A stretch of 64,000 nucleotides of DNA from Hyalella azteca. Lineage: Eukaryota; Arthropoda; Malacostraca; Amphipoda; Hyalellidae. Position 1 is the first letter of the stretch. Every line of letters starts with the position of its first letter. The position numbers and the translations under genes are program-made. Location of the stretch: NCBI RefSeq assembly GCF_000764305.2, contig NW_025937447.1:62001-126000 (forward strand), written 5' to 3'. The notes beneath the pieces were generated by a model. The model was not told the DNA's origin. It saw nothing but the letters and a program-made list of their open reading frames with translations, and made no database searches. Shown here in pieces: positions 48,968 to 61,600 of this stretch.

Positions 48968-51670
48968 ACAGTGTGTAATAGCTACAACACTTTACTGAGG
49001 CACTTATATGATCATAAAATCGCCCGAAATAAAATAAATATTTAAAAGAACGAAGGTCAGAGACTAAGAACCACATGACCAGTCATGGCCGTCTAGCTCG
49101 CCGCTGTTGATCACCACAGCCGCGACGACTCGGCTATTATTCATTCATAAAATATCTAAAAATTATAAATTATATTTCCATGGTAATGACAACATGTTTG
49201 TTATTAAATATTAATTCCACTAATAGATAGACATATTTCTATGGTGATTGTTCTAACATTAGTCGTACGGTGGACATTTTTAATAATATTTATTACATCA
49301 GGATTCCCTCTACTAGGTACTATAGTTTTTGAGTTAAATAATTAAGTTAAAATTGATACACCAATTATTATCTGGTCAACAGACTCATTAATAAAGACAC
49401 ATCATTAAACAGCTCTTCCAAATATTGTGCATATCATTTAATTTTTTATTTATCTTTATTTGCTGGTAACTAATGTCACCCATATACGAAAAAAATAGTT
49501 CTATTATATTAAGTAGATTAAAAGCCAGTTTCAAAATAAATGGCTTCCCCAAAATTTCCTAGTCAGTTGCTGGCAAAACTAACCATCTTCGGAACAAAAA
49601 CTCTTAAGAGAAGAGGTAGAGGCAGAAAGAAATATTGTATATATAAATAATACCAGGCACCCGCTCCACTGCTCGAAAAATATATTATTTACGGCATAAA
49701 TATCCAATACGAATATAAATAATATAAGCCCTCACTTTCTATCGTAGCTCGAATCAAAATTCATCACAAGGCTGGCTATAAGAACCTTCAAGACTCACTA
49801 AATTTCAGCGAAAATCTGTAATAATAGTTTGTCCTGGATTGTTCCATGTAAGTGTTCAGCAAAATCATATATATTACCAGCATTAGGTTTTCAGTTAAAA
49901 AAAGTTTAATATTTAGGTAATACCATTAGTGATACTAAAAAGATGATAGATAAATAAGAGCCGTCTGCATCCGAACACCGCGACGTCAACCAAGAAGCGA
50001 CTGCAGCACCTAGCGATGGTCTGCTCTTTTATATCGTCTACGTTTGTTGGTATTGATGACTTGCACCTCCCAACTGGAAGAACAGAAAATTTTCCCCATC
50101 CTGAGCAATGGGTTTTTACCATACTGCTTCCTCCACTGGAAATGCCCCACAGATTGTGTCACAGAATATGGTGATCATGTAGCGGTTTTGCAAGGAAATT
50201 TCGCTACAGCAAAAAAGTACACATGTGGATACATCTCATGCACACGGAAGATGAAAGACTGTTTTAAATCACATGCTTAACATTTTGTCTTCACTCACAT
50301 TTCAGGAAATGAGAATTCTAAGAAACGTTGCGCACAAAGAGCGGGATTCATATGACAAGCTTTTTAATGCTAACAAGTTATCTCTCGTGCTTTAATTAAG
50401 TAATAAACCATGTCACGACTACGATTTAAGATCATATCCACTATTACGAACTATTACACTATTACCACTATTACGAATATACCCGCTTTTACAAATTATA
50501 TCAATGGAATATACTAATTCACTTCATTTCTTTATTTCCTTTACTGGTGAAATTATGACTACAAATAGCGTGAGAAAATTAAATTAAATTATTGCATATA
50601 TATAACTATTAGTATTAAATATCATTGATATTTATTTTAGGATCAAACATATTACATTTTTGGTATCAAAATTTGTTATCTTTGAATTAAATGGTTCATG
50701 ATACTATAGAAGTTTTGTTATTTAAAATTTATTCACGATTCCCTACATGAATAGAGCCAGTGGAGTATATATTTATATACCTATATGCAAGTTTCATTGA
50801 AGACCAGTAGAGCATGGACAACATACTCTGGGTCTTCAATCAAATTTGCATGTGTGAATTATAAAGAGGCGATACTGCATGAAGTATAAATATTTTTCAG
50901 TGAAACTTCAAAGCAAAAATACATCCCCACCAAAAATCGTGCTAAAGCACCAATTGAAGCTATTATGAGGGTGGTTTTAAACCACAATCTTATTGCATGT
51001 CTACTTGTCACTAAATGGTAATTAAATTATTTCATGTGCAGAATTTAACACGTTTATATACGTCATTAATTAACACGTCCATTACGCTATTAATCACTCG
51101 TCTGAAATATCGTTTCGGTATAAACCTGTTCAAAAACAAATTTAAATAGTTAGAGGCTAAAATAGTTGGAGGCTTGAAATTTGTCTATATAATTCCATAC
51201 TTTAAAGTTGCAGCATTAATCATCTAATAACTATTATAATTAAATGAATAAATTTTACATCTGCTGGAAATTCTTTCCTTATGTTCCTTTTGCGGCGAAT
51301 TATAATATTCTTGAAAATTGTTCCATCAAAACTAAAATCTGATCTTATCATTTGGTTTACTCTGCTTTACATCAAATTCTCTGGAAGGCAAAGTTCGAGG
51401 TGTAATGGTTTGGTGTAACACTTTGGATTGTGTTTAGCATGACATTGTCTCAAGCATTATGATAAATAAACGTAAAAATACAAAGTCTTAAATTTTAAGG
51501 CATCAATATGAAATGTGTATACGAAAGGATTGCAATTCTTCCTTCTTCATTGAAACCTTAATACAAAATTTAGGTCCTAACCGACCAATCAGCTTCGAGA
51601 TAAGTGCGCGGGTGATGTTAGAGTCCCTTTTAACCAAGTTATTTACTGAAAATTTTCACATTATCTCAAA
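48968..51670. repeat. Segmental duplication, unit 3 (without the secreted gene)
   Basis: Starts at GCTACAACACTTTACTGAGG, inside the block upstream of the gene, and continues to AGTCCCTTTTAACCAAGTT. It shares the 330-bp stretch and a 45-bp AAGACTCACTAAATT region with unit 2 but not unit 1, so it derives from a unit-2-like copy. It lacks the LINE insertion of unit 2. Confidence 0.82.
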
Positions 51671-52377
51671 ATTTCATTCAATATTATATTTTGTTATAAA
51701 CTGACTAGAGATTGTCACTTCTCAAGAATGTTGGTATAATTTAATCTTGAAGGTATTTTTAGAATGTGACCTGTCTTTCCACAACCAAACTTTCTTGTTG
51801 GCACAACGTTTAGGCCATTTTGTGAATATAAAACGTGTCACGCAGGACGAAGGCGAGTTTTTCGTGATTTCATTAATATATAAAGAATTGTAGGATATTG
51901 ATTGATATTATTATTTAAGATGATCAAATTTCACATAATATACCTTATCATATTCATTTTTGGCAAATTGGCATTATGTTTTGCATGTTGGAAATGAAAT
52001 CTGTAACAGTAAATTTGTAGGATTACAAATTATAGGTAGTTCTATTTGATGAACATAAAGTATCACTTTATTGTGAGTTTATGTAACAGTCGTTATGACA
52101 AAAGCATATATATATCTTCAGTTTTTTTTAATTGCAGACTTTTTCAGTGTTGCAGTTTATTGACGAATTAGTATTCATTAAACGTCATTTGAAAAAGGAA
52201 TATTGAACATTCATTTCAAATCTATCAATTAGGCTAGGCTAGTATCATCTAGCCTATGTCATTAAAGTTGCCAGTTGCCACTCAGCAGCAGAAACTGCAT
52301 AATGCACAACATAGTGGCAAAGCAGAGAGTTTTTTAGACTCTGTCTCAAGTTCATTTTTGAGTCCTATACCTAAGTA
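51671..52377. other. Intergenic, no gene seen
   Basis: AT-rich sequence. 52300-52370 holds CATAGTGGCAAAGCAGAGAG ... CATTTTTGAGTCCTATA, an outside copy, in inverse orientation, of motifs repeated within the neighbouring MITE. Confidence 0.5.
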
Positions 52378-53216
52378 GGGTAAACGCGGTATATTCCGAC
52401 ATCGTAGGTAATTCCGTCACTTCTCTAGTTTTTCTTATAATAAGCTTTGTTTTAGTTCCATGCGTCATAGTGGCAAACCAGACCTTTTTTAGAATCAGTT
52501 CATTTTTAATTTCCTCATTTACTCAAGATTTAAATCAATTTCTTAAGTAAGATAAAGCTGGTATCCATGATACTTTGCTGGTCTACTTATAGGACTCAAA
52601 AATGAACTTGAAGGCGAGTCTAAAAAACTCGCTGCTTTGCCACTATGCCATGCGTTCATTGATGGTTGAAATGGTGACGCATAGTGACAAACCAGAGATT
52701 TTTTAGAATCAGTTCATTTCTAACTTCCTCATTTAAATAAGATTTAAACCAATTTCTTATGTATGATCAGGCTGGTATCCAGGATACTTTATTGGTCTAC
52801 TTATAGGACTCAAAAATGAACTTGAGGGAGAGTCTAAAAAACTCTCTGCTTTGCCACTATGCATGATACTTTACTGGTCTACTTATAGGACTCAAAAATG
52901 AACTTGAGGGAGAGTCTAAAAAACTCTCTGCTTTGCCACTATGTGGTGACGTCATACATTTGCCGCTTTGCGTGTTAAAATACTGCTAAAACACTAGCCT
53001 CTAGGTCTTGGCCATCTAGCGGGAAAATATTGAGATCCAAAGAGAGACAATGCATGCCACGTGGTGAGATCATTGAAAAATGTGTCAAATTTGACAGTTG
53101 ACATGGCTCTACCAAATAGTGAACTAGTTATGGAACTAAAACAAAGCTTAATATAAAGGAAAAACTAGAGAAGTGACGGAATTACCTACGATGTCGGAAT
53201 ATACCGCGTTTACCCT
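52378..53216. mobile_element. Tc1/mariner-like MITE with long terminal inverted repeats
   Basis: Left end GGGTAAACGCGGTATATTCC and right end, its exact inverse complement, extend for about 85 bp with few differences. Both ends abut TA (52376-52377 and 53217-53218), the target duplication of Tc1/mariner elements. The 839-bp body has no transposase; it contains three copies of TAGGACTCAAAAATGAACTT ... TTTGCCACTATG. A related end-like sequence is at 53393. Confidence 0.85.
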
Positions 53217-55117
53217 AACTGGTTGTTATTAAAAACCGAAAAAGACTATTCAGTACACAGGAGTCCAGGGCTAGAAAAGTCCTACTTTTTTCTGAAATAT
53301 TGCAGCAGTATAATGCAGCTCTAATAATCAAATACTTTTATTAGGTATGAAATTTGGCAGCTCTAATCAGTCTAATGTCACATAGGGTAAATGCACCATA
53401 TTCCAAATCTGACACTTTACTGTGCAGAGAGTGGATGAATATTGCAAGATCTCTGGCGACGTTTCAGTAGCAAAATTTACGCCTTCAGAAGATCTTGCCA
53501 ACAAATTTAGATTGAAATTCTTGCATTTAATATTAAATATTTATACCAACCAACTATTTATAAAAAAGTAAGGTTTCCGGTACATTGGATGGATCAGGAT
53601 TCAGGATGCAGTGAAGCTTGTCCGGAAATCAGTTGCGATGAGTTCCCGCAAGAAATATCCTACGCAAATGTAAACAGCAAGTTTATGATTGCGTAGTTGC
53701 AGTCACATTAGAGCGGTCAGACTGCATTATCACATGTTCAGTTGACACTTGCTAAACAATCGGGCTGTTTTTAGGGTAAAATTAGTTATTTGGAGTAACA
53801 TGTGCATGCAACCTTGTAAATAAGTTCATGGCTTGTAAATAGTTTTTCATTACTCAGAACCCAGTCAAAGAAACCCCAAGAGCTGGGGTAACAATGACCA
53901 TCACTTTTTTGAAATCCATCAAAACTATGAGAGGCAGGAGCCAGCAATTTATGATGAGTGAAGCTAGAGTATAGACCTGTATTTTGCATGTTTCAATTTA
54001 AGTTTAACTTATTCTAGTAAAAAAATGGCATCATTTTGAAAAAAAGTGGTCAAAGTTAACCCCATTTTACGATAATGTATGGATATGGTAATATCATAAC
54101 AATAAAGGGGAAGCAAATAAAAATTGCAGAAAATGTAATTTATTCAACATCTACATCATCTACAAAGGAAAAGGAGGAATTCAGATTGCTATTAGTAATG
54201 AATGAGTACACTCTGCATGCTTCAAACGTTTTAAAATTAAGTTTTATTTCAAGTGTCCCAGATTACTTTGTTTCCTGGGGTAATTCAGGACACTTTTATT
54301 TTTCATCTGGCACCTCACGAATTGCAAATGGAATTATTTTGAAGATACCATATGATAGCCTTCACAAAGAGCTATAAAGTGAGTCCAAACTTGTTTATGA
54401 AATGTTTCATGGTAAGAAGTTATTACCGAAAAATGCTCAAAACTGTCACTAAGTACCCCGATTGACAGTATAATGTTTAGGATCCCAATCGAGGATCTTT
54501 AGATGTGTATTGATGGTTATCAGTAGTTTTTGAATATGCATTTAAGGTTTGTAAATGTATATATTTTTCAGCAGCTCCCCATCCCAGGCCTAGGTGGCAT
54601 CTGAATGCAGGGTTCATTTGCAGTGTTGTCTTATGTAGCTATATCTTGCAGTACACTAAGCTGTCTTGCAGTACCCTAAGCTGGCTTGCAGCAGTATGGT
54701 TTTTGCAGTCTGGCCAATTATCCTTCATGCTGTATGTACTTTCTTACTGAAATGCTAATGCTGATTTGATCATTCATCTTTAGTATGCTGTCATTTGAGA
54801 CCTACTGCTTCTTGGTGAGAAGTTATTATTGTTGTGTAAAATTTATATGTGAAGATGGGGACTGTCTGCTATTTTGGTGATGATTAAAAATCTTGTCTCA
54901 TGATAGTGTAATAAACCTCTGTACGGTACTGAATTTACTTGTATTGTTTACAGATCTTTGTAAAAAAATTAAGAAATCATGGAGAGAAATGATCAGTGCA
55001 GAAGAAAATGTGTATCAAAATGTTATCATGCTATGATTTGTTACAATTTCATCCCTGTTAGCCATTAACTTTTCCAGCCAAATGAAGAATTAGTTGAAAT
55101 GAAATGAATAATTAGTT
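53217..55117. other. Upstream region of the NSD-like gene
   Basis: No supported gene. A plus-strand frame at 54075-54377 (100 codons, TYG-poor, no known motif) stays unassigned. A non-coding first exon and the promoter of the NSD-like gene should lie here; no TATA box or CpG island stands out. Confidence 0.4.
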
Positions 55118-58100
55118 ATGGATTATGAAATGAACTCCCAACACAATATGTTAGAAAAACCTGATTCTAGAATTGAAACCAAAACTGCCATTGAGTGGGA
55201 AAATGAACGAAGTGCTCATGACGTTGGCCTCACTGCATTGAGTTCCCCAATTTCTTCCAACCAAAATTTTTTGAGTTTTGATGCTTATGGCAACCTCACT
55301 GCTGAAAAACCTTTTAATGATTCAATAATTTCATCTCCACTTAACCAGAGTTTTGATTTTTCCTCTCCTACAAACTTGGATCCATTGTCATCAGCAGATG
55401 GACTCTTCATTGCAAAGAATAACTCAAACACTCCAGAGAAAAATACTGTAAAATATTCCAAACAAAATAAAAGGATAAGCTTCTCTGACACTCAACTGAA
55501 GCAAGTCATCAAAGAAGAACTTCCTGATTCAATATCGACATCAACCAGTCGTTATGGACGTGAGAGAAAGAAGCGAACATCTGATGGTTTTTTGTTTGGT
55601 ACAATCAACTTTAATGAGCTGCGTAAAGTCACAGCTTGTTCAACCACAATTCCTCTCAGCCCCAAGGAAAGAGGTATTTCTTGTGAAAATTCCAATGGTA
55701 TTAATTTTGACTCAAACCCTCTATCTACTAATTATGATGAAATTGTCACACCAGGTCTTGCTCCTCCTGAAAAAATTTTAACATCTGCTGAAAGTTCCAG
55801 TGAGACTGAAGACCCAAACTCCAAAGATCCATCTATATCTGGAAAAAAGAAAACAAAACGAGTGAAAAAAGCCGCATTAAATAGTTTACCACTGACTGAG
55901 AATAAAGCTGTGATACACCCATCTCCTAATAAAGGATCTTTAAGTAAAAAATTGAAGAATAACAAGAAATATATTTCTGGCTTGAATGATACTTCTACTA
56001 AATGTGTAGGTGATATACATCATTCAAATGAAGAGAGCATTGATGCAAAGAAAAAAAAGGTGTCTGAGAGTGTGTTCGATAAATCTTTTGAAAAAATTGA
56101 AATTGAATCAGACAAAATCAAGGATCAGGAGGAGAGTGAAAGAGCCCTGCTCCTGAGTCCTAACAAGAAGGATGAGAAGCCAAATGCACGCAAGAGAATA
56201 AACACATTCAATTCCAGTGAGGAAGTAGAAGTAAATTTTACTCCCAGAAAAAAGAAAAAGAAGAACTCTGAGGCATTGTCTTTTTCTCCAGCTGATGACC
56301 AAATACCACCTGCTGTATTGTTTGATATGGACAGTGATCACAAGAATCATTTGGAATCAGAAGCTGAAATGAGTTATAATCATACATACCGTATAGATCT
56401 TGGTGCAGTAGGTGACATAGTAGATGATCTCAGAATACTCAAAGATCTCACTGAAAAGAACAAGTCTGAATCATTGTTTATGTGCAAAGAAACACCTGAG
56501 GAAGCTCCACCACTTTTTTATACTGAACCTTTATGTAAAATTGAATTTCCTGTGAAGGACAGTTTGGCACCATCTGGTCCAAGGAAGCGGGGACGCCCAA
56601 GAAAAAGCCTTCCTAATGAACCACGAAAAAGAATAAAGAAGTTTACCCGAAAATCCATTGCAATGGGTGAGCTAAATTTCCAAAATTCATCCAAATCTAA
56701 TCTAAACAATGAGTCTGTGAAGAATAATATCAAAACTGAACTTGGCTACGAAGAAGACATTTCAAATGACTCAGTTCTCAATATAAGTAATAATTCTTCA
56801 GCTTCAGTATCATCACCCATCTCTCATACCAAGCGTGGACGTGTTGTACGCAAGCCAAATGTGACTGATATTGCAGACCTCCATGAAAGGCAGATGCAGG
56901 CTAGGAAATTATCAAGGATGGAAAAAGAAATTGCCTCATCTGCTGAAGAGAGTTTACTTGAGGTTAGTAGAAATAAACAGTCTTATTGTAATGTAAAATT
57001 GCATGTATTCATTTATTTTTAGCATTCACTTTCTTGCTTTTGCTTGTGTTTTATAATTCTATTGCATGCAGATGAACTGGAGCAATTTTGTTTTACCATT
57101 TCATTTTTGTAGCTGTCTTTCTATCTGGTCACCAAGTTTCAATTGCTTTTATTTTATTGTGAATTGGCACAAGATGAAATTTTTTTGCATTTTATTCTGG
57201 AAGAGTGGAAAAGGAAAAGTTGTAGTATTTCTTTAGGCTTTAGTCTACTATGCCCATAGATTTGACTGTCTACAAATGGAAAAATCAGTCTTTTGTGATT
57301 TGTTGTTTTTCTCCTTCTGAAATTTACTTGTCTGTGAAAACTACATTGTTGGGTTCACTTTTTGTTATTTTTGTCTCTGCATAAACATATTGTCTGGCAT
57401 TTTTTAACAAAGGATTTTTCCTTGCTGCCTCAGTCTTCATTGGATGCAGTTGTTGGTCGAAGACAAGGTGATTCAAACTCGAGATCAAAGAAAGTTGTTT
57501 TGAAGGTGAGCAGGCTTATCAGACGGACCAGTAGAGCAAAATGGAGGAATTCTAATGCCAAAGACATATCAGCATCAGTTGGAATTTGGCCCAAGGATTT
57601 TATCCCATTGAGCTTGATGGACCAAAAGAGTACTGGTAATAATATTGGGATAGAAGATTCTGATGCTTATAAAAAAGTTTGGCAGAAGTCTCCATCAAAT
57701 AAAGAATTTGTTGAAGATTCTTTTGGTGGTGTCATGTCTGGGGCCATAAGATCTATAAAAAATGAGAATCCAGATCCTGAAATTTCTCCTGATGAATCTT
57801 CTGAGCCTTCACTAGAATCAGGTGCCATTATATCACCAATCTGCTCTGTGTTGAGAGGATATGTTGATTCTATTGGCAACAAGCAACCCACAACAGGAAA
57901 AAACTTTGGAAAGTTAAGTTTAAAGGCCAAAGGGAGAAATTCTCAACATAATACTTTGGGTAAATTGAATTGTAGTGTTGATCATGTGGATAAATTGACT
58001 GAAGAAGGAGCAAATTATGGGAAGTTGAGTTTAAAATCAAAAGTCAAAACCAATAATCCTGGCCACTATGCCCTGGCTGATGGGTGTTCTTTTAGTTCAA

Positions 58101-58678
58101 TGCTTCAGCATCAAATTGATGAAAATATTGGATCAACTAAGAAACTTCAGTCTGATGTTATCAGTGGCACTGTTGGCATAGAAATGAAAAATGAGATTTG
58201 CCACTTGCCCCCCTCTGAAGAAGATGGTTATTTGTATCCCAAATACTCAGCTCTAAAGCCATCAAAACTTCTGCCCAAAAAACATTCACCTGCCACTGCT
58301 TTATGTAAAAAGTCATCTCATGAAGCCATGAAATGCTCCAAATCTCCCAAGGAAGTATTGCAGCAAGTGTTGTTGTCAGTGCAACAATGGTACCAAATGT
58401 TGGTGGCAGACATCTGTACTGGCTTCAATCGTATCCATCTTATGTCAAATTCTCTGTCTGCTGGCAAATACATGGAAGAAGCCTCTAATAAATCTCAAGA
58501 TAAGCGAGAACTGCTGTGTGAATGTGATGCCTGCTGCAAAGGATTGCTGGTCCCTGCTGTCACACTTGAAATGCTGATTCTCAAAGCCAAAGAAAGCCAT
58601 AACCTGATCTTGGGTGCCCCAAAAGAACAATTTGATGAAGCTTGGTGGCAGAAAAATCTGATGTTGTTCATAGACAGT
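55118..58678 (+). CDS. NSD-like exons 1-2: disordered basic region with AT-hook
   Basis: 1030 residues rich in Ser, Lys, Asn and Glu. RKRGRPRKSLPNEPRKR (about 56578-56630) is an AT-hook (RGRP core) for AT-rich DNA; KRGRVVRKPN (about 56832) is a weaker one. Several KKKKK-type clusters can serve as nuclear localisation signals. Near the end of exon 2, CECDACCKGL is a small Cys cluster of unknown role followed by a helical segment (WWQKNLMLFIDSV). The intron 56963-57433 holds no other signal. Confidence 0.8.
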
Positions 58679-61600
58679 GTAAGTAGGTTTGAAATCTTGG
58701 ACATTCAAAAATGGTTGCAGGCCTTTGGCAGTATAATTTAGGTCTTCTTCTTTTATCATTTGAAATTCTCTTATCCTTATAAAGTCTACTATAAAAACTT
58801 CTGTTCACTACTGCATTGATCATTTCTTTTCAAACTAAATTTTTTAGCTGTAGATTTTGCATTGAATTTGCTTTTTTCCATGATAGCACACACTCACCAT
58901 ACAATTTCTATAAAAAATTTTTGCTTTCATTTCCACTTTTTATCTCTCAGTTCTAGCACTTGTGCAAATGTTCTCAGCTTCATTTGTTAGAGCTTGCAGT
59001 GACTCCAAGAGCACAGTTACAACATAAATTGGATCTATATATTTAAATTCTTTCCTTGTGTGTTAAATTAAAAATTATTCAAGTTGGTGGTATTTTTTTT
59101 TGCTCATTTTTATCATAAATTGTGCACTTACAATAGCATAGTTGCTATACTTTTTTTGAATCATTGAAAGTTCAGATACCTTAGCAGATGCTTTTCTCTT
59201 GTGGTAGGTGGTGTTGTTTACTGTTTAACCCCTGGGTTTGGCCTGATCCACAACTACCCTCAGACCATGCGCAGTGAATTTGCTCAACTTCATTGTCAAA
59301 TGTTTTGTCCCTTACTTTCCTTATTATTTTTCTGTCCCCAGAACACGATGGATGCTTGATGCCTGCTGATATCAGTTCTCTTGTTTAATTAATTCAGTAT
59401 TTTTATAGTATACATTGTTCATTTATTATACTTTTATTACTATTTAGCATATTATTTAACCCAGTTATCATATATATTGTTCAGCAAAATAGATTTCATG
59501 CCTGTTATGGTATTTAATGTTATGAATTAGGCAGTAGAGTTATTATTTAAGCATTATTATATAATTGTTTCTATGCTCACTCTGAGGAATTGATATGCTA
59601 CAAATACTAATGCTATTTTTAAGCTACATATATATACACACATGATTTCCACAGAAGAGCCAAACTTAATCACATGCACACTAAAATGTTTGTGCAGTGT
59701 GGTCCCCCTGCAGAGTTGATAGCAGACTTGGAAGAAAAGCATCCAGCCGAGTACTCTGAAGGCAACCTAGTATGGGTGGCTCTGCGGGGGCATCCATTGT
59801 GGCCAGCCATCATCATGCAGGATTACAAATCAGCTCAGCACACCCGTCTTGAGGGTAAAAAGAAAAGTCTCATTTGATAAGAAGTAAAATGTTAGATATT
59901 GTTTTAAATTTTTGTTTAATATTACCTCCTTATTTGAAATTTGAAATTTGAGGCTCACTCAACAAATGGAATATAGATGTAAAATAAGCTCTTCCATTGG
60001 GTAATATTTTTTTTTTATGTTCTTGAATGTTGCAGTGAAGCAGACAGTGAAGGGCTTCCTAAGTCACCGTGTGTATCATGTGCTCTTCCTCAACGACAAC
60101 CTCAGGGTCTATTGGATGAGAGAAGAATACCTCATGCCATACAAAGGCCGCACTGATATTACTGAGCATCTCAAGTCTGTCAAGAAAGAGGTAAATCTTT
60201 TGATCAAAATTATTGTTGAATCCTATAAAAATCTAACTGTGCATAAGAAGATCAAAGTACACTTGAAAACCAGTTACAACAGTCACTTTCTATCAACATT
60301 TACTACAACATTATTTATTTTTCAGTTCAACAACCTGAAGCCCACTGAACGTGCTTTCCAATGCCTGCTACTGAAGTCATTACCACACTTCCTGAAGGAT
60401 GCTGAAGCTCTCCAAGCATCTCCCAAACTGGTCAAGTGGAACTCTGCTGTGGATGAAGCCGAGCTCGCCACCGCTTTGGATAAGTAAGCTCTCACTTCTG
60501 GCTATTTATTGATGCTTCCATCTGCTTCATCAAATATTGCACCTAGTCTAAATGATTCACTAGTTTTAATAACTTGGATGAAACTAAGAAAGGAATGTGG
60601 ATGAATATATTTACAGGTGCGGTATACAGCGCAGTAAACATATTGATATTATACTGTATATTTACACAGTATGGATATATTAGTGTAGTTAGGCAGAAGT
60701 TCGTCATTAATGCATGTTTGATTGAAGACCAGAGAATGCTTTTTATTAACATTTTTATTATTTTTTTCAATAAACCAAACAAAATTTCTTGCTGGTGCTT
60801 GAAGATCAAAAAGCAGGTTACCAAATGACATTTTACTGGAATACGACATTTCCAATATTCAGTAGGTATTCATTCTCAAGAGGTGAATAGTTTTACAACA
60901 CTTGAAATTTGGAAATGACCTAAGGTTCAAAATCAAAACTTAAAAATTATTCTGAGAACAACTTCAACATCCTAACAAATACAGTTGTTTGCAAATTGAT
61001 AGCTGGAGACTTGTCCTTGCTGATGAGAGCCTCTGCTATCGCCAGTCTTGTAGTATAGTGGCACCACATGATGTTGCTGGCGCATGTCTCCAATGTTGCG
61101 TGGTTGATGGTTTCATTATGAGCCTCCATCATATGGTTCTTTGGTCCTCCAATTTGTAGGGGCATGTGAGTCGGTGGCTCAGTATCTTGCTGGTCAAACC
61201 AATGTAACACAGTATACATTGTGGAAAAGTTTACAACCTTATTTTGTGCAGGAGAATTTATAAGTAACATTGATTTCTTGCAGTTTTCTGACTTTTCACA
61301 TGGGTTATTTTTCATGATAAAATTCTTGATTTTCTTGTTTTTTTTTAGTAAATCAGGAGTTTTATTTGGTCAGTTAGTGTTGCGCAGCTGATGTTATTTT
61401 GCTCAATTGAATTGAAGACTCGTTCACCCATCCTATAACCTCTGCTCATCTGGTTTTGAAAGTAGTTTCTAGTGATACAATCTTTTGATGGGGATTCATC
61501 TGGTCGGTTTTGACATATTAAAAAATTTGATATTTCTGTGTCGATAGTTTTATTTAATGCAATTTACTATGTCAGGGAGGACCGGATTCAAAAATACTTC

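Noticed and set aside
53786..53989. Minus-strand 67-codon frame (HCYPSSWGFFDWVLSNEKL)
   Set aside because: Looked faintly like a pogo-type transposase, but no catalytic or conserved motif could be matched.
54075..54377. Plus-strand 100-codon frame upstream of the NSD-like gene
   Set aside because: No motif, no splice context and ordinary AT-rich composition; kept only as a note.
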